Position numbers and translations under genes: made by a program. From the NCBI GenBank assembly GCA_963585895.1, contig OY757904.1, positions 25,356,292 to 25,420,291 of the forward strand: DNA of 64,000 nt. The letters are read 5' to 3'. Below, piece after piece: positions 54,175 through 64,000 of this stretch. The DNA comes from Sepioteuthis lessoniana. Its lineage: Eukaryota > Mollusca > Cephalopoda > Myopsida > Loliginidae. Under the pieces are notes generated by a model. That model saw only the letters and a program-made list of their open reading frames with translations. It had not been told where the DNA came from and did no database searches. Every line of letters starts with the position of its first letter. Within the stretch, counting starts at the first letter, position 1.

Positions 54175-54218
54175 TGTTCGTTTCCGGTTCTGACAATGGT
54201 CAGAACCGGAAACGAACA
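54175..54218. repeat. Perfect 20-bp-stem hairpin, 4-nt loop
   Basis: 54175-54194 and 54199-54218 are exact reverse complements, with AATG between them. The arm begins TGTTCGTTTCC and ends GGTTCTGAC. No other copy of the arm is visible in the window. It may be a snap-back duplication by template switching. Too short for a typical animal pre-miRNA. Confidence 0.92.
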
Positions 54219-55214
54219 ATTTTATGGCTTGTTTAGTATCAAATTAAAAATAATGCCTCATACTTCAATAATAAACAGCTTTATCATACCACTTTTCTCG
54301 CCTTTTCTACGTGTTGTTTTTCAAATCCCAATTTTTCCAATTGAATATGGATATTAAATTGAAAAATCAAAGTTTCTATTTTAGGAATAAACGAAATGTA
54401 CCAAGTGCCGTTCTTTCGCAAGGCCCGTCACATAAATTTGTGACATAGTTTGATTTAAATTATGAAATATTTTCCAGCGAATTTGATTTCAAACCAATAA
54501 AAAAAATAAATATAATTAATGGAAATTATCTAACATCCCACGAGAAAATCCCAATCATTTGCTCTGAGTTCACAGCCTGTTATTTTCAATACGACGACAA
54601 AAATTGTGGAAAATATTTTCAGCAAATCTCTTGTGACATTTTCCGAAATGAAAGCGTTGGTGAAAGCTACTAATTAAATTTTTATCGTTGTGTCAAGATT
54701 CACTTGATTTATGAATTGAAAACTGTGCAGAATCAACTCCTGATTCTTCGTACTAAAAATGATAAGAGTACCCTCCTTAGAGAGTTCGTGTTTTTGAAAT
54801 GATAACATCAATCCCTCTTTCTGCTTTACAATATTTTATAATGGCGACAAGTGTGTGGAATACTGAAATTTAGCATTTCGGCTGACATGAAGACTGATTT
54901 ATTTAAATCATTTTAGTTAATGATATTTTCCGAGAAAAAATAAAAGAAAATATCCGTTAAAAATCGTTATATATAGACTTGAATGTACACTCTGATGAAT
55001 ACATTTTTACAGTTTAATTTCCACATGCATTTCGATAATAATCTTAGAAAACAGTTAGAAATAAAGATATTAGGCTGTCAGTTTTGGTTTTAAGACACAT
55101 ATCCCAGGGAAAAATTTGAAGCAAGTGTTGTGTGATAGTCTATTAGAAAGTGGTACAATTTCTCTACAAAGAATTAGCATATGCAACATTTTAGAAAGTG
55201 TGTTTGTTTGGTTG
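54219..55214. other. No recognised feature
   Basis: AT-rich DNA; no repeat or coding pattern seen. Confidence 0.5.
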
Positions 55215-55266
55215 AATTTTATGGCATATCAACCCTTATGAGTTATTTAATGCTAAATTATTTTTA

Positions 55267-55327
<61 letters not shown>

Positions 55328-55805
55328 ATACACTCTAATAGAGACACATAAACATTTATGATGAGTAAACGTATAATTTAATGGGTTCAAGAATTGTTAA
55401 TTAAATTTATCAGTTCTATTTGGACACAGTTAAAAGGTTTCAAGTATTGCTATTCAACACTGACTACTATACTCAAAATTATTCATTAGTTTGTACACAG
55501 TTTAATGCTTTCTAAGTATACAATGCAAATAATTCAACTTACCATCAACAATTTTTGGCTCACTGTTCCCTGGTTTCGAGTATATAAAAAATGATTAGAT
55601 AGTTCTATTTGGCCTATAGATAGGTCACTAACGGATACTACCACTCCTGATGAGAGTTGACCAGGGAGTAATGACAATTCCCCAAACTCCAAGACTGGAG
55701 CCAATCCATTTGAATGTTTAGTGCCATATCAAGGACACTCGTTGGTGCGAGGAGGGGTTACCAGTTTGCAGAGATATAGTCGGCTCATTCCACATACCCA
55801 TCCAA
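55215..55805 (-). repeat. R56 repeat copy, interrupted by (CA)n
   Basis: Tail complement TTATGGCATATCAACCC and GAGTTATTTAATGC at 55219-55250, then (CA)n at 55268-55325, diverged minisatellite at 55350-55600, and the core at 55612-55800 (GGGAGTAATGACAATTCC, CCATATCAAGGACACTCG, TTGCAGAGATATAGTCGG, CATCCAACTGAG). Same order as the other copies. Confidence 0.7.
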
Positions 55806-57208
55806 CTGAGCTTGTACTGAGGTTTAACAAGATAGGTTATTGAAAAGGCCAGTATTCAGAATAAAGACTAGTTGACACAGTTCAAAACTCTTCTACGGTG
55901 CTAAATGTAATAAGATATGATTGATCTAGGACATTGGTCTTGCGGAGTTCACCATAGATTGGCCATCGGGTTGCTCTTTGAAACCCAATATAAGACGACA
56001 GATACCTTCACATGTCCTTATGTTGGTGGTTTGGGTACGAGGACGCAATGGTTAGCTTAAATAGAGAATGTCGACATTTCCAATGTTAGAATGAACTTGT
56101 ACAAAAGCGTTAAATTACAATTTAAGAAAGTCAGATATTATAATAAGTATGAACGCTATTCAAGACTTACAGGATCAAATATAGACGTAAAGAAGGTCTG
56201 CCTTTCCAGTGGGGTCAGGGATATGCTGACTGCATCACCTGAAGTGGAGCAAGACTTCACTAAAAAGTGTAGTTCTAAACTGAATCCTTTTGGAGGCTCC
56301 AGTTCTCTACTTTTAGGGAGAGTAGTCACCAATTCCATTACTCTCAATTCCACTCTGATCAGAACTGTTCCAGTCTCATCGATGGATAACAGATATCTGC
56401 TTGAGATAATGATACGCTTACCTCTACGATATTTGTGAAGATATATGGTTTGCACCGCAGATAACTGGATATCACAATTGTACGACTGACCTCGGTATAA
56501 AATAACCCAGAAAAGGTTGGGATGCCATCAACCCACCTTAAGAAGACTGTAGATAATATAGGCACGATATACTAACACGAATTAATGAAAGAATAAGTAT
56601 TTGTATTTTTTTTCAATTCTGTAACAGAAGTGTTAATGATATACGTTTGCCAACATCTCCCAACATTATAAACACAACTCGAATAGAGATCATGAAATGC
56701 GTGATTAGATCCATGTTTCTTTTTGCACGATGTTATGTGAGAACAGAACAAGAAACCAATGGTCTAGAAAAAGACTGTTCCTCGAAAAAACGAAGAAACT
56801 CCATTATCCATTTATTCCTGCTTCCATGGTCAGAGAGTCGGGACCAAATGAAAATGAGACAACGAAACTTATTAACTTTAAAAGTCAAGTTGTTTGTGTG
56901 TTACCCTCTACAGACAACAAAAACACTCACCGACATTAATGATGACACCGCTGATATTCATTTGCTGACAACGGTACATATTTTATTTAACATTAACTTT
57001 ACTAATGCCTATATTAACCGTTTTAATTAGATTCAAACTTAAATCATTCCATATTAATTATATTTCTGCGCAAATAATTGCTCTAGGGACCTGTTGCAGT
57101 CTTCATAATTTCTGAATAATTTTAAAAATTAATCTATCAAAGATTCAACTCGAGTTAATTCAAAGGAAAACTTTCCAGACATGATTTTGAAATGTAATAC
57201 TTATCATT
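55806..57208. other. No recognised gene; possible SINE-A-type tail
   Basis: Frames of 115 and 127 codons (56091-56438, 56647-57030) are unrecognised. 56497-56530 (ATAAAATAACCCAG, AAAAGGTTGGGATGCC) resembles the SINE-A/R56 tail, so part of 56040-56535 may be an old retroelement of that group. Confidence 0.4.
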
Positions 57209-57231
57209 ATATATATATATATATATATATA
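57209..57231. repeat. (TA)n at LINE 3' end
   Basis: TA tract followed directly by (ATC)n, the complement of the LINE's GAT tail. Confidence 0.94.
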
Positions 57232-57241
57232 ATCATCATCA

Positions 57242-57520
57242 TCATCATATCGAGCTGGTAGCACGGATATCCCTGACCCTCTCTCGCCACTCCTCCCTAT
57301 CGTTCATAGCCCTAGGTAGGTCTTCAGGACAACATCCTGTATCCTCACATAGCTGCTGAATGTACGTTCGAGCTGGTCGTCCTGCTTTTGCGCGGCCATG
57401 TGTGGGGATCCATAAGAGTACATCTCTTATGAGTTCATCTCTGCTTCTCCAGCAGTGTCCTGCATGTCTGGTTCGTCTAATTTGAATAGTTTTCGTGATA
57501 GGGGGTATGTGGCCGTACAG
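57242..57520 (-). pseudogene. RTE-like LINE ORF, C-terminal end
   Basis: Continues in frame after the stop at 57521: LYGHIPPITKTIQIRRTRHA, GHCWRSRDELIRDVLLWIPT, GRAKAGRPARTYIQQLCEDT, CCPEDLPRAMNDREEWRERV. C-terminal domain of unknown function, conserved in all 3' fragments in this window. Confidence 0.85.
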
Positions 57521-57856
57521 TTAGTGTCTTCTGGGGTGTTGCTGCCAGGACTTGTTCAGGATTGCACGTAGCATTCTTGTGTAATTGCCATCTAGCTTCT
57601 TCTCCAGTCGTTTTGTTAGCGTCCATGTAGTGCATCCATATAGCAGTATCGATGTGACCGCTGCCTGGAAGAAACTGCGTTTCATTTTATCGGTTAGGTC
57701 TGATTTCCATATAATCGATAGCCTATTGATAGCTGTCCATGCTTTCGTTAACCTCGTTTCGATGTCCTTTTCGGTTGATTCGACGCTGCTTCCTAGGTAC
57801 GTCAATTTGTCTACTAGTTTAAGTGCGGTTCCTTCTAGAGTGGAGATGTCTCCCCT
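57521..57856 (-). pseudogene. RTE-like LINE ORF, RT thumb segment
   Basis: Frame between the stops at 57857 and 57521: GDISTLEGTALKLVDKLTYL, GSSVESTEKDIETRLTKAWT, NRLSIIWKSDLTDKMKRSFF, SILLYGCTTWTLTKRLEKKL. Same frame as the upstream segment, so only point mutations separate them. The stop at 57521 stands at RRH-stop-LYGH, where the copy at 46943 reads TRLQLYGH. Confidence 0.88.
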
Positions 57857-58912
57857 TTAGTTATAGCACATATATTCTGTTTTGTGTGCATTAACATAGA
57901 GACCTATGCTTGCTGCTGCTCGTTCCAAACTATGCAGAAGTGTTTCGGCTTGGTCAGGTGTATTTGCCAGTATCGCTATGTCATCGGCGTAGTCGGCATC
58001 GGTAATTGTTGTTGCGGGGTATCTTCTGCTTCTTTTCTTCGTCAGTTCGAAGCCATTCTCTTTGATTTTGTCGATCGATGTTCTAAGTACGTAGTCTAGA
58101 CAAATGATAAAGAGGTACGGGGCCAGCGTGTCCCCTTGTAGTACTCCTACTACAATGTCAAAGTATTCTGTGTCTCCATCCGGTGATCGTACTTTTACTT
58201 TAGTGTTTCTATAGAGAATCGTTATTGCCGCTACGGTTTCTTTAGGTATGCCGTGCGCTAGTAGGATTTGTTCCATCTTTCCTCTGTGAATGGAGTCGAA
58301 AGCCTTGGTAAAGTCGACAAATATTAATGTCGCTTGTTGGTTCTTTGCCCGTACACCTTCGAGGATTCTGCGGATGGTTAATATTTGTGAGGTCGTGGAT
58401 CTATTTCTTCGGAAGCCATTTTGTTTTTTTCTAAGTATGTTGTCGATTTTGGGTTCTATTCGGTTTCGTATTAGGGCGTTGTAGATTTTGGCAGCTATGG
58501 ATGTAAGTGTTATGCCTGGGTAGTTTTTGGCTAATCCGAGGTCCCCCTTTTTAGGGAAGGGGAGTATGCATCCCTTCATCCATCTATCTATCGGATTTTG
58601 ATTGTATACTGCGTTGCAGTGTCGGAGCAGTATGTCGTCGAATTGTCTGGTCTTCCATACTTCCGGGGGAATTTCGTCCAGCCCTGCAGCTTTCCTATTT
58701 TTAATTTTTCTGAGTACCGAGTCGAGTTCGTCTTGTGTGAACGGTCCTAGTTTAATGTCTAATTGTTTGCTAATTATTCTGGTGATTGGTTCATGCGTAA
58801 TTTTTGGTGGGTTTCCAAGTAAGTTTTTGAAGTGCTGTTTCCACAGTTTTATTCTTTCTTGTTGGTTTGCTGCTTTAAGTTTTGCCTTGGCTGTGTTCTT
58901 TCTTCTGCTCAC
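57857..58912 (-). pseudogene. RTE-like LINE reverse transcriptase segment
   Basis: 351 codons. PFTQDELDSVLRKIKNRKAA and GLDEIPPEVW (early RT motifs), GCILPFPKKGDLGLAKNYPG, QNGFRRNRSTTSQILTIRRI, LIFVDFTKAFDSIHRGKMEQ (motif A with catalytic Asp), GVLQGDTLAPYLFIICLDYV (motif B), ITDADYADDIAILANT (motif C, YADD). All three catalytic Asp are present, so the RT core itself looks intact; one oddity is NYPG where NYRG is usual. Ends at an in-frame stop after TEYMCYN, where the sister copy has CAA (Gln). Confidence 0.94.
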
Positions 58913-58936
58913 TTCGTTTATTGTTTGCCAGGCTAT

Positions 58937-59815
58937 TCAAGATTGTCTATCTTCCACCGAGTCTCTAATCTTATCTATCTGATTTTGAATGTATTCTGTC
59001 TGTTCCTTTATATATATGCCTGCTAATTGATATTGTGCCGTTTTTAGTTTTAAGGCATTTGTGTTTGGTGGGTTTTTTCGATAGTTTTTGGAGGCTGTTT
59101 TCACTAGTGCACGTTTTTCTCTCACTGCTAAAGTTTCCCATAGGACTCTATATTTAGTTTTAATTTTTGTTGGAATGTATTTTGCTTCTGCCTCGAGGTG
59201 TGCATTGACGAAATTTTCGTATTCGTCGTTTGGTGTACTTTTTTCCGTCTTTTCTTGTAGTGTTTCGAATCTGTTTCTTAATTCTAGTTCGTATTTATCT
59301 CTTATATCTTTGTTGTTTAATAGGGCCCAATCATAGTGTTTGGTGGTCGCTGTTCGTTTGGCGTTTTTTCGTAGGCTTAACCGTATTTTCGCCGTGACTA
59401 TTCGGTGATCGGTCGACACACCCTCAAAAGAGGAGTATGCCTCGCAATTCAATGCACTATTTTTCCATTTCTGAGCTTTAGTATTGTTTGCGTACGTGTA
59501 TGTCCATAGTTTGCCCTCTCTTTTTTGGTAGTTTGTATTGAGGCATGCTAATCTATTTTCTATCATGGAATCTGTTAGATGTTGCCCATTCCTATTTGAC
59601 GTGTTGTGGAGGCTGTATTTGTTGTTTCCGTTTTTCCCGATTTGGGCATTCATGTCTCCGCCAATGACTAACAAGTTGTGTTTCGGGATGCTACGCACTA
59701 ATGAGGATAACTCATCGTAGAAGGTGACTAGTTCAGTTTCTTCACCAACATTGTTGTGGCTGTAGCATGAGACGATTGTTGCTCTGGGGTTTCCGTTAAA
59801 TTTAGCTGCCATCAT
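58937..59815 (-). pseudogene. RTE-like LINE endonuclease segment
   Basis: 292 codons from an internal Met. NPRATIVSCYSHNNVGEETE, LLVIGGDMNAQIGKNGNNKY (catalytic D-x-N), NRNGQHLTDSMIENRLACLN, GKLWTYTYANNTKAQKWKNS, SSFEGVSTDHRIVTAKIRLS (terminal D-H pair). The DY-containing strand normally found between T-Y and W-K-N-S appears deleted in frame, which alone should impair nicking. N-terminal part of the domain (RIGEEHTIDIICIQEHRYTH, TGNGWSLATVSAWKNS, AAVGGVGLLIGPRALKTLNS) lies upstream to about 60020, after the frameshift. Ends with a TGA directly before IAWQTINEVSRRKN, which is the start of the linker to the RT. Confidence 0.92.
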
Positions 59816-60659
59816 TCTAGGTTGTATTTTCTCAACGCTATTAAGCGTTTTTAATGCTCTAGGTCCTATAAGTAATCCTACCCCTCCTACTGCGGCGTTG
59901 ACAGAGTTTTTCCATGCAGATACAGTGGCGAGCGACCAGCCATTGCCAGTTTCGTGATATTTGAAATCTTCGGAGTGCGTGTATCTGTGTTCTTGTATGC
60001 ATATTATGTCTATCGTATGTTCTTCGCCGATGCGATTAGCTCTGGGAGTTTTCCTATTCTATTTAAGGTTCTTACGTTAAATGTGGCTATTTGTAGTGTT
60101 TGCTTGCATTTTAGTAGTTTTGATTGTTTGAGCTCTGTAGCTGATTTTTCGAACACTGAGGCCAGGGCTCCAACCTCAGCAGGACGCGCCCCTTTTTTAC
60201 CCGCGCGAAGAGCGATGTGGTTGTGTAAGTGGTTTGAGTGTGGGTCATGGTTATCTTTCGATGGCTGTTTTATTCTCTTCTATAGAAGCCACTCTTATAG
60301 AGGAGCAGCAGTAGTTCCCCGATGGAACTAACGATCCTGAGCGTAAAGTCGTCAAACTCACGTCCAGGACCCGTTTAGGTATTGAGTTTGGTCGACCATG
60401 GGTTTATTCGAATACCTTTACGTACCTCGTGCTGCTTCCCATGTGTACGCAAAAAAAGGGGGGGGGAATTTTGGTTTAAGTTTTAACTTAAGTCCAACAT
60501 TAAGGTACTTTCGTATGACTTTCACTGGTACTGACTTTCGCTTTTTTTTGCTGTATTGGAACTTTTCCTAGGCTTTTTGTTTATCATATTTTTATTTTTT
60601 ATTTATTTTTTTACTACAGTTGGGAACCTAGCGGGCATTATAGAGCTTAAATTTTTTTT

Positions 60660-61255
60660 TTCCACTTGGGCGGGGGGGGGGCTGTGGTAGCATTAGGTGT
60701 TTTAGGCTTTTTCTTTTTCTTCTAAACTACTGTTAGGGCTTTCTTTACGTATTTTAAAATTATTCGATAGAAGACATTCAAAAAAATTCTGCCTTGTTCG
60801 CTGACTTTTGGAAAGACTAACATCAATTTGGCTTTATAGTAGAGTAAGCGTGTCTTTACATTTAAAACGCATAGTTTAAGCATTATTTCACAAACAAAAC
60901 ACAGCATAACATTTTGTAAAATTCAGCATTTTAAATTGATAGGACTTAAAGACATACTGACCAATATTGATATATTTCTTCCAGTTGGCTCCTGAGTTCA
61001 AATGCCTCTTCTTCGTTTTGACTTTTAATTACTACTGAAATTTTAGGTAGCTTTGGAGGCTGTCTGGGGGGCGGAGAATTCATTTCATTTCTTTTTTTTT
61101 CTTTTCTTTTTTTTTTCCTCTTGCGTGGGGGCCTGTGGTAGCATTAGGTGTTTTAGACTTTTTCTTTTTCTTCTAAACTACTGTTAGGGCTTTCTTCACG
61201 TATTTTTAAATTATTCGATAGAAGACATTCAAAAACATTCTGCCCTGTTCGCTAA
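60660..61255. repeat. Pair of ~130-bp direct repeats, spacing 459 bp
   Basis: 60662-60803 and 61121-61255 share GGCTGTGGTAGCATTAGGTG (20 bases), TTTTTCTTTTTCTTCTAAAC, TACTGTTAGGGCTTTCTT and TTATTCGATAGAAGACATTC with few differences. Both are preceded by T-rich DNA and a G-rich CTTGNGNGGGGG block. They lie just outside the 5' end of the near-full-length RTE copy (its 5' side faces this way), so they may be repeated 5' UTR/promoter units of that LINE or a separate local duplication. Confidence 0.85.
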
Positions 61256-61264
61256 AAAAAAAAA

Positions 61265-61271
61265 AATAATA

Positions 61272-61304
<33 letters not shown>

Positions 61305-61310
61305 ATAGCG
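61265..61310. repeat. (TA)n microsatellite
   Basis: Poly-A run then TA tract with a TATTATAT break. Confidence 0.94.
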
Positions 61311-61622
61311 CATAATACGCAATATATTATGATCAATAATTGCTTTTAACTGGGTTTTTCTTGTTTTTACTAGTGGCCATGTTACAAAGGGCATAGGTGA
61401 ATATATTAAACCAGCCTATTCTAAATACCTTTTTTTAATATGTTATTTTCGCTAGGTCTAATACCTTGATTATTTTTAACGTCGTATGATGTGGAGTATT
61501 TTGAAAACATGCTATTATTCAATATGGAATATTAGGTCTCGAAAGAAACGCATTGTTTGACGAGAAAGGTGATATATGAGACTTAATGAACCACATTTGT
61601 AACGTCTGACGATTCCCCTCCC

Positions 61623-61624
<2 letters not shown>

Positions 61625-61680
<56 letters not shown>
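61625..61680. repeat. (TA)n microsatellite
   Basis: About 27 TA units; cuts the Penelope-like fragment that follows. Confidence 0.96.
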
Positions 61681-61682
<2 letters not shown>

Positions 61683-61690
61683 CAATTTGA

Positions 61691-61975
61691 TTAAAACTCA
61701 AACAGAAACTCAAACGCCACTTCTTGATTCCTATCTCTCGCAATTAGTTCATTTAGTAGCTTCCTGTTATGGTTGCTTAAAATGTTACTTATATTCTTGG
61801 TGCAAGAGTAGCTAATTTTCACAGTATTTCTATTACAAATTCTATTTAATGGATTATCTCTATTAAAGTGTTTATCTAGGAGGTGTAGGAAATATTTACC
61901 TATATTAATATTAGTAAGCCTACAAAACGGTGGATTAAACCAGGCTACTTTTCTATTTCTATTCTTTCCCCCCAT
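61691..61975 (-). pseudogene. Penelope-like element, linker between RT and endonuclease
   Basis: 94-codon frame: KNRNRKVAWFNPPFCRLTNI, NIGKYFLHLLDKHFNRDNPL, NRNTVKISYSCTKNISNILS, NHNRKLLNELIARD. The NRNTVKISYSCTKN block is the same as NKNNIKISYSFTNN in the element at 33871-36027 and lies, in my memory of the family, between the RT and the zinc/GIY-YIG part. Here the segment before it is preserved, which the 34-kb copy has deleted. The end is replaced by (TA)n. Composition of this fragment is balanced in G and C, unlike the 34-kb copy. Confidence 0.75.
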
Positions 61976-63485
61976 CTTTTTGAGTGGCTATTATTATTAT
62001 TATTAACCTCACCTACCTTGATGAGTGTGCGATTCCAACATTATTACTCTTAACCCTAGAGGCGAGGTCCACCGGGGTTAAATATTCAAGTCTGTCTTTG
62101 AATCCGCTATCCTTTAGGGCGTCGTATATATCAAATACCTGTCGGACTTACAAAGTGTAATATCATGGCAAAGATTTTCGTGGAGCACCTGTAGTATTGT
62201 TATTATAGTCAAGTCTGAATGTTTAATTTCTTTGATATATGACACTAACAACAGTTTAAATAGCATGGATTAGAACTATGCCTGACATCATTATTCCTAG
62301 TGTCACACATCGTTACATTTGTCTATTCAAATGATTTATTGATTTCTAATTTTTAATGTAAGAAGCTATGACGTTTTGGAATTCGTTAGCAACAATTTCT
62401 TCTGACCTCTGTTTTTCTTTTTTGAAACATGTACTTCGCTAAACTATTCTTATTAATTATCAACATCTCATTGTTATTGGACATTGGTCTGAAAATGTAC
62501 CACAGTCTTCATAGAAATACGTGTGAACATACATTTAAAGTAGCCAATAAATTTGCTGAGAAAAAAATCTAATGTAATTTCCTATGAATATTCTGCGGCA
62601 CAATAACGACTTGATTTGCAAGTTTTATTCTATTTTGTTTTAAGATATTTCATGTTTTTCTGAAATGAAATAAAAATAAAAGCTGTGCAAAATCTCCGAA
62701 GGAAAATATCGAAATGTATATTGAATATTGTACATGTGAACCACACTTAATTAATTTATATATGCAAACTAATGCATATGTATTATTTTTATAAAGTAAA
62801 TTGTTTCCAAAAATATTTTGTATCTGTTGGTTTGACGTTTTGCATCCTGGTTCTTCAAAAATTCGGGTCTGAAGATAAGTGGTTATTTACTAAGCGCTTT
62901 GCATAGATGTGGCTCAAAGCCGAAAGAATGGGGCACCCAATGACAGACGAACTCACCTGTGAATTTTTCTAGTCAAGCTAGCTAACCCTTATACTACCCG
63001 AAATGCCCTAGATCCAAGCATTAGTGCACGCCAAACAAAACATATTATATAATAAATGTAAAACTAGTAGCCTTCAGTCGGTATTCTAAGTTTTGATTAA
63101 TGAACATGCAGAAGGCATTTTCAATCTGACGGAGAATTAGAAAATTTATAAATTCATTCTCCTGTTGAATCTTTTATTAATGGTATATCTTCTAGTATAG
63201 CATCCACTACTTAGTATAGAGAGCATTATCAGATACAACGTGTTATACATAATTTAAATTATAAGAAACCACGCTATGCTCATTACATGATTATATACTA
63301 TTTGGGACAACAGGGTCGACCTGACGCTACAACGATGGCTAAAATGACATCATATATGACTATACTAAGAAATCAACTATATGTCGGACGTTTTGTGACA
63401 CGATTCCATATTTGGAAAAATATTTAAAAGTCTATCTGTATGCACAATCTTATCAACTAAAAATATCAAACTATTATTTAGTGGA
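61976..63485. other. No recognised feature
   Basis: AT-rich DNA. (TTA)n of six units at 61990-62008. No further repeat or coding pattern. Confidence 0.5.
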
Positions 63486-63715
63486 ATATCCTCGTGGTGT
63501 AACGGTTAAAGCGATGGACTGCGGAAGGGTAGAAAGCGAGTTCGAACTCCAGTCGCTCTATTACATTCACTTTCGAACAAATACCCTGGAGAAATTTATG
63601 AACCTCCTTCTCCTCGAAGTTAATGGGTTAAATAGTACTACTACTGTTCTTCTAGGAGAATGGCTTTGGCATTAAATAACCAACAAAGTTTGATATGTCA
63701 TTAAAGAAAGAAACC
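63486..63715 (+). mobile_element. SINE-A, complete
   Basis: ATCCTCGTGGTGTAACGG (A-box region), GCGAGTTCGAACTCCAG (B-box), TCACTTTCGAACAAATACCC, AACCTCCTTCTCCTCGAAG, GGCTTTGGCATTAAATAACC, GTTTGATATGTCATTAAAG and AAAGAAACCAAACC. All parts present with few changes; no certain target duplication. Confidence 0.9.
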
Positions 63716-64000
63716 AAACCTATTAATAAATAAAGGCTGAAATCAAAGTTAAAGCACTTTGCATGTGTTTTTAGCAGATATCTTGCAAATATTCGTATTT
63801 AAAAGCTTGTGTCAAGAGACCGTGTCAGTTAAACATTTATAATCAATGAACATAGAGACAGAAGGAAGGAAATTAAATAGATAAAAGAAAATAAAGTAAA
63901 AATTAAATATATTTAGTTAAAAATACCTTTCTTTTTCTTCCGGATTAAATTACAAGAAATAACTATATTTCTAAAGACTTTTATAAATCAAGAAGTTGAT
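63716..64000. other. No recognised feature
   Basis: AT-rich DNA to the end of the window. Confidence 0.5.

Larger units (their letters stand above)
57232..60470 (-). mobile_element. RTE-like LINE, nearly full length, inactive
   Basis: About 3.2 kb. From 5' to 3' on the minus strand: a leader (about 60470-60150), an AP-type endonuclease, then a reverse transcriptase in the same frame, and a (GAT)n tail at 57232-57246. The reading frame is broken by one frameshift near 60026 (between LPELIASA and EEHTIDIICIQEH) and by three in-frame stops at 58937, 57857 and 57521. Its protein is close to the truncated copy at 46943-47790. RTE-type assignment rests on the single ORF layout, the endonuclease-RT order and the short tandem tail. 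Elements of this sequence are, to my knowledge, frequent in octopus gene predictions. Confidence 0.92.

Noticed and set aside
54175-54218. Hairpin as a bacterial-type terminator or pre-miRNA
   Set aside because: Eukaryotic context, no T-run directly after the stem, and the stem is too short for a usual animal pre-miRNA.
57585-60331. Plus-strand frames up to 126 codons opposite the RTE element
   Set aside because: Antisense shadows of the LINE ORF, which has clear RT and endonuclease motifs on the minus strand.

Overview
The window reads as AT-rich, intron- or intergenic-type DNA from a metazoan, most likely a coleoid cephalopod of octopus type. The basis is: no bacterial-style gene packing, very many (TA)n, (CA)n and (GA)n microsatellites, several tRNA-derived SINE families, RTE-like LINE copies of a kind I associate with octopus genomes, and one SINE with the MetaSINE-type layout known from molluscs. 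The species assignment is inference. I found no host protein-coding exon, tRNA gene, rRNA gene, CRISPR array or operon that I can support; every recognisable coding stretch belongs to a transposable element, and all are broken or truncated.

Layout. 0-9 kb: a LINE scrap, one copy of a core-plus-minisatellite repeat (called R56 here), five SINE copies and a solo-LTR-like unit at 7.15-7.59 kb. 9-13 kb: three remnants of a LINE C-terminus, an inverted pair of SINE-C copies, and a chimeric SINE with a perfect 16-bp target duplication. 13-20 kb: two separated arrays of a 68-bp minisatellite, a SINE-B with target duplication, and a SINE-A split by a GC-rich 261-bp insert. 21-31 kb: two internally deleted mariner copies (one inside a SINE), a MetaSINE-like copy, the longest R56 copy (with a nested SINE), and an RTE fragment. 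31-41 kb: a second R56 copy, an RTE fragment, a Penelope-like element (RT part plus GIY-YIG part) bounded by about 60-bp inverted repeats, a LINE C-terminal half, a third R56 copy and a dead Tc1-like transposon. 41.6-46.1 kb: a complete LTR retrotransposon with two 810-bp LTRs and a 4-bp duplication, sitting inside the A-box of a SINE-B. 46-61 kb: truncated and near-full-length RTE copies, a purine minisatellite, a perfect 20-bp-stem hairpin, another R56 copy. 61-64 kb: a Penelope-like fragment and a last SINE-A.

The most interesting points are: (1) the R56 family keeps the same order in its four complete copies (core, about 55-bp minisatellite, 3' tail) and its tail matches the 3' tail of SINE-A, suggesting both are moved by one LINE; (2) the Penelope-like derivative has lost its RT palm, is flanked by inverted repeats and is strongly G-depleted on one strand; (3) several elements are inserted inside SINEs, two of them next to or within the tRNA-like promoter; (4) a SINE made of the head of one family and the tail of another. 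Family letters (SINE A-E, R56) are labels for this window only.
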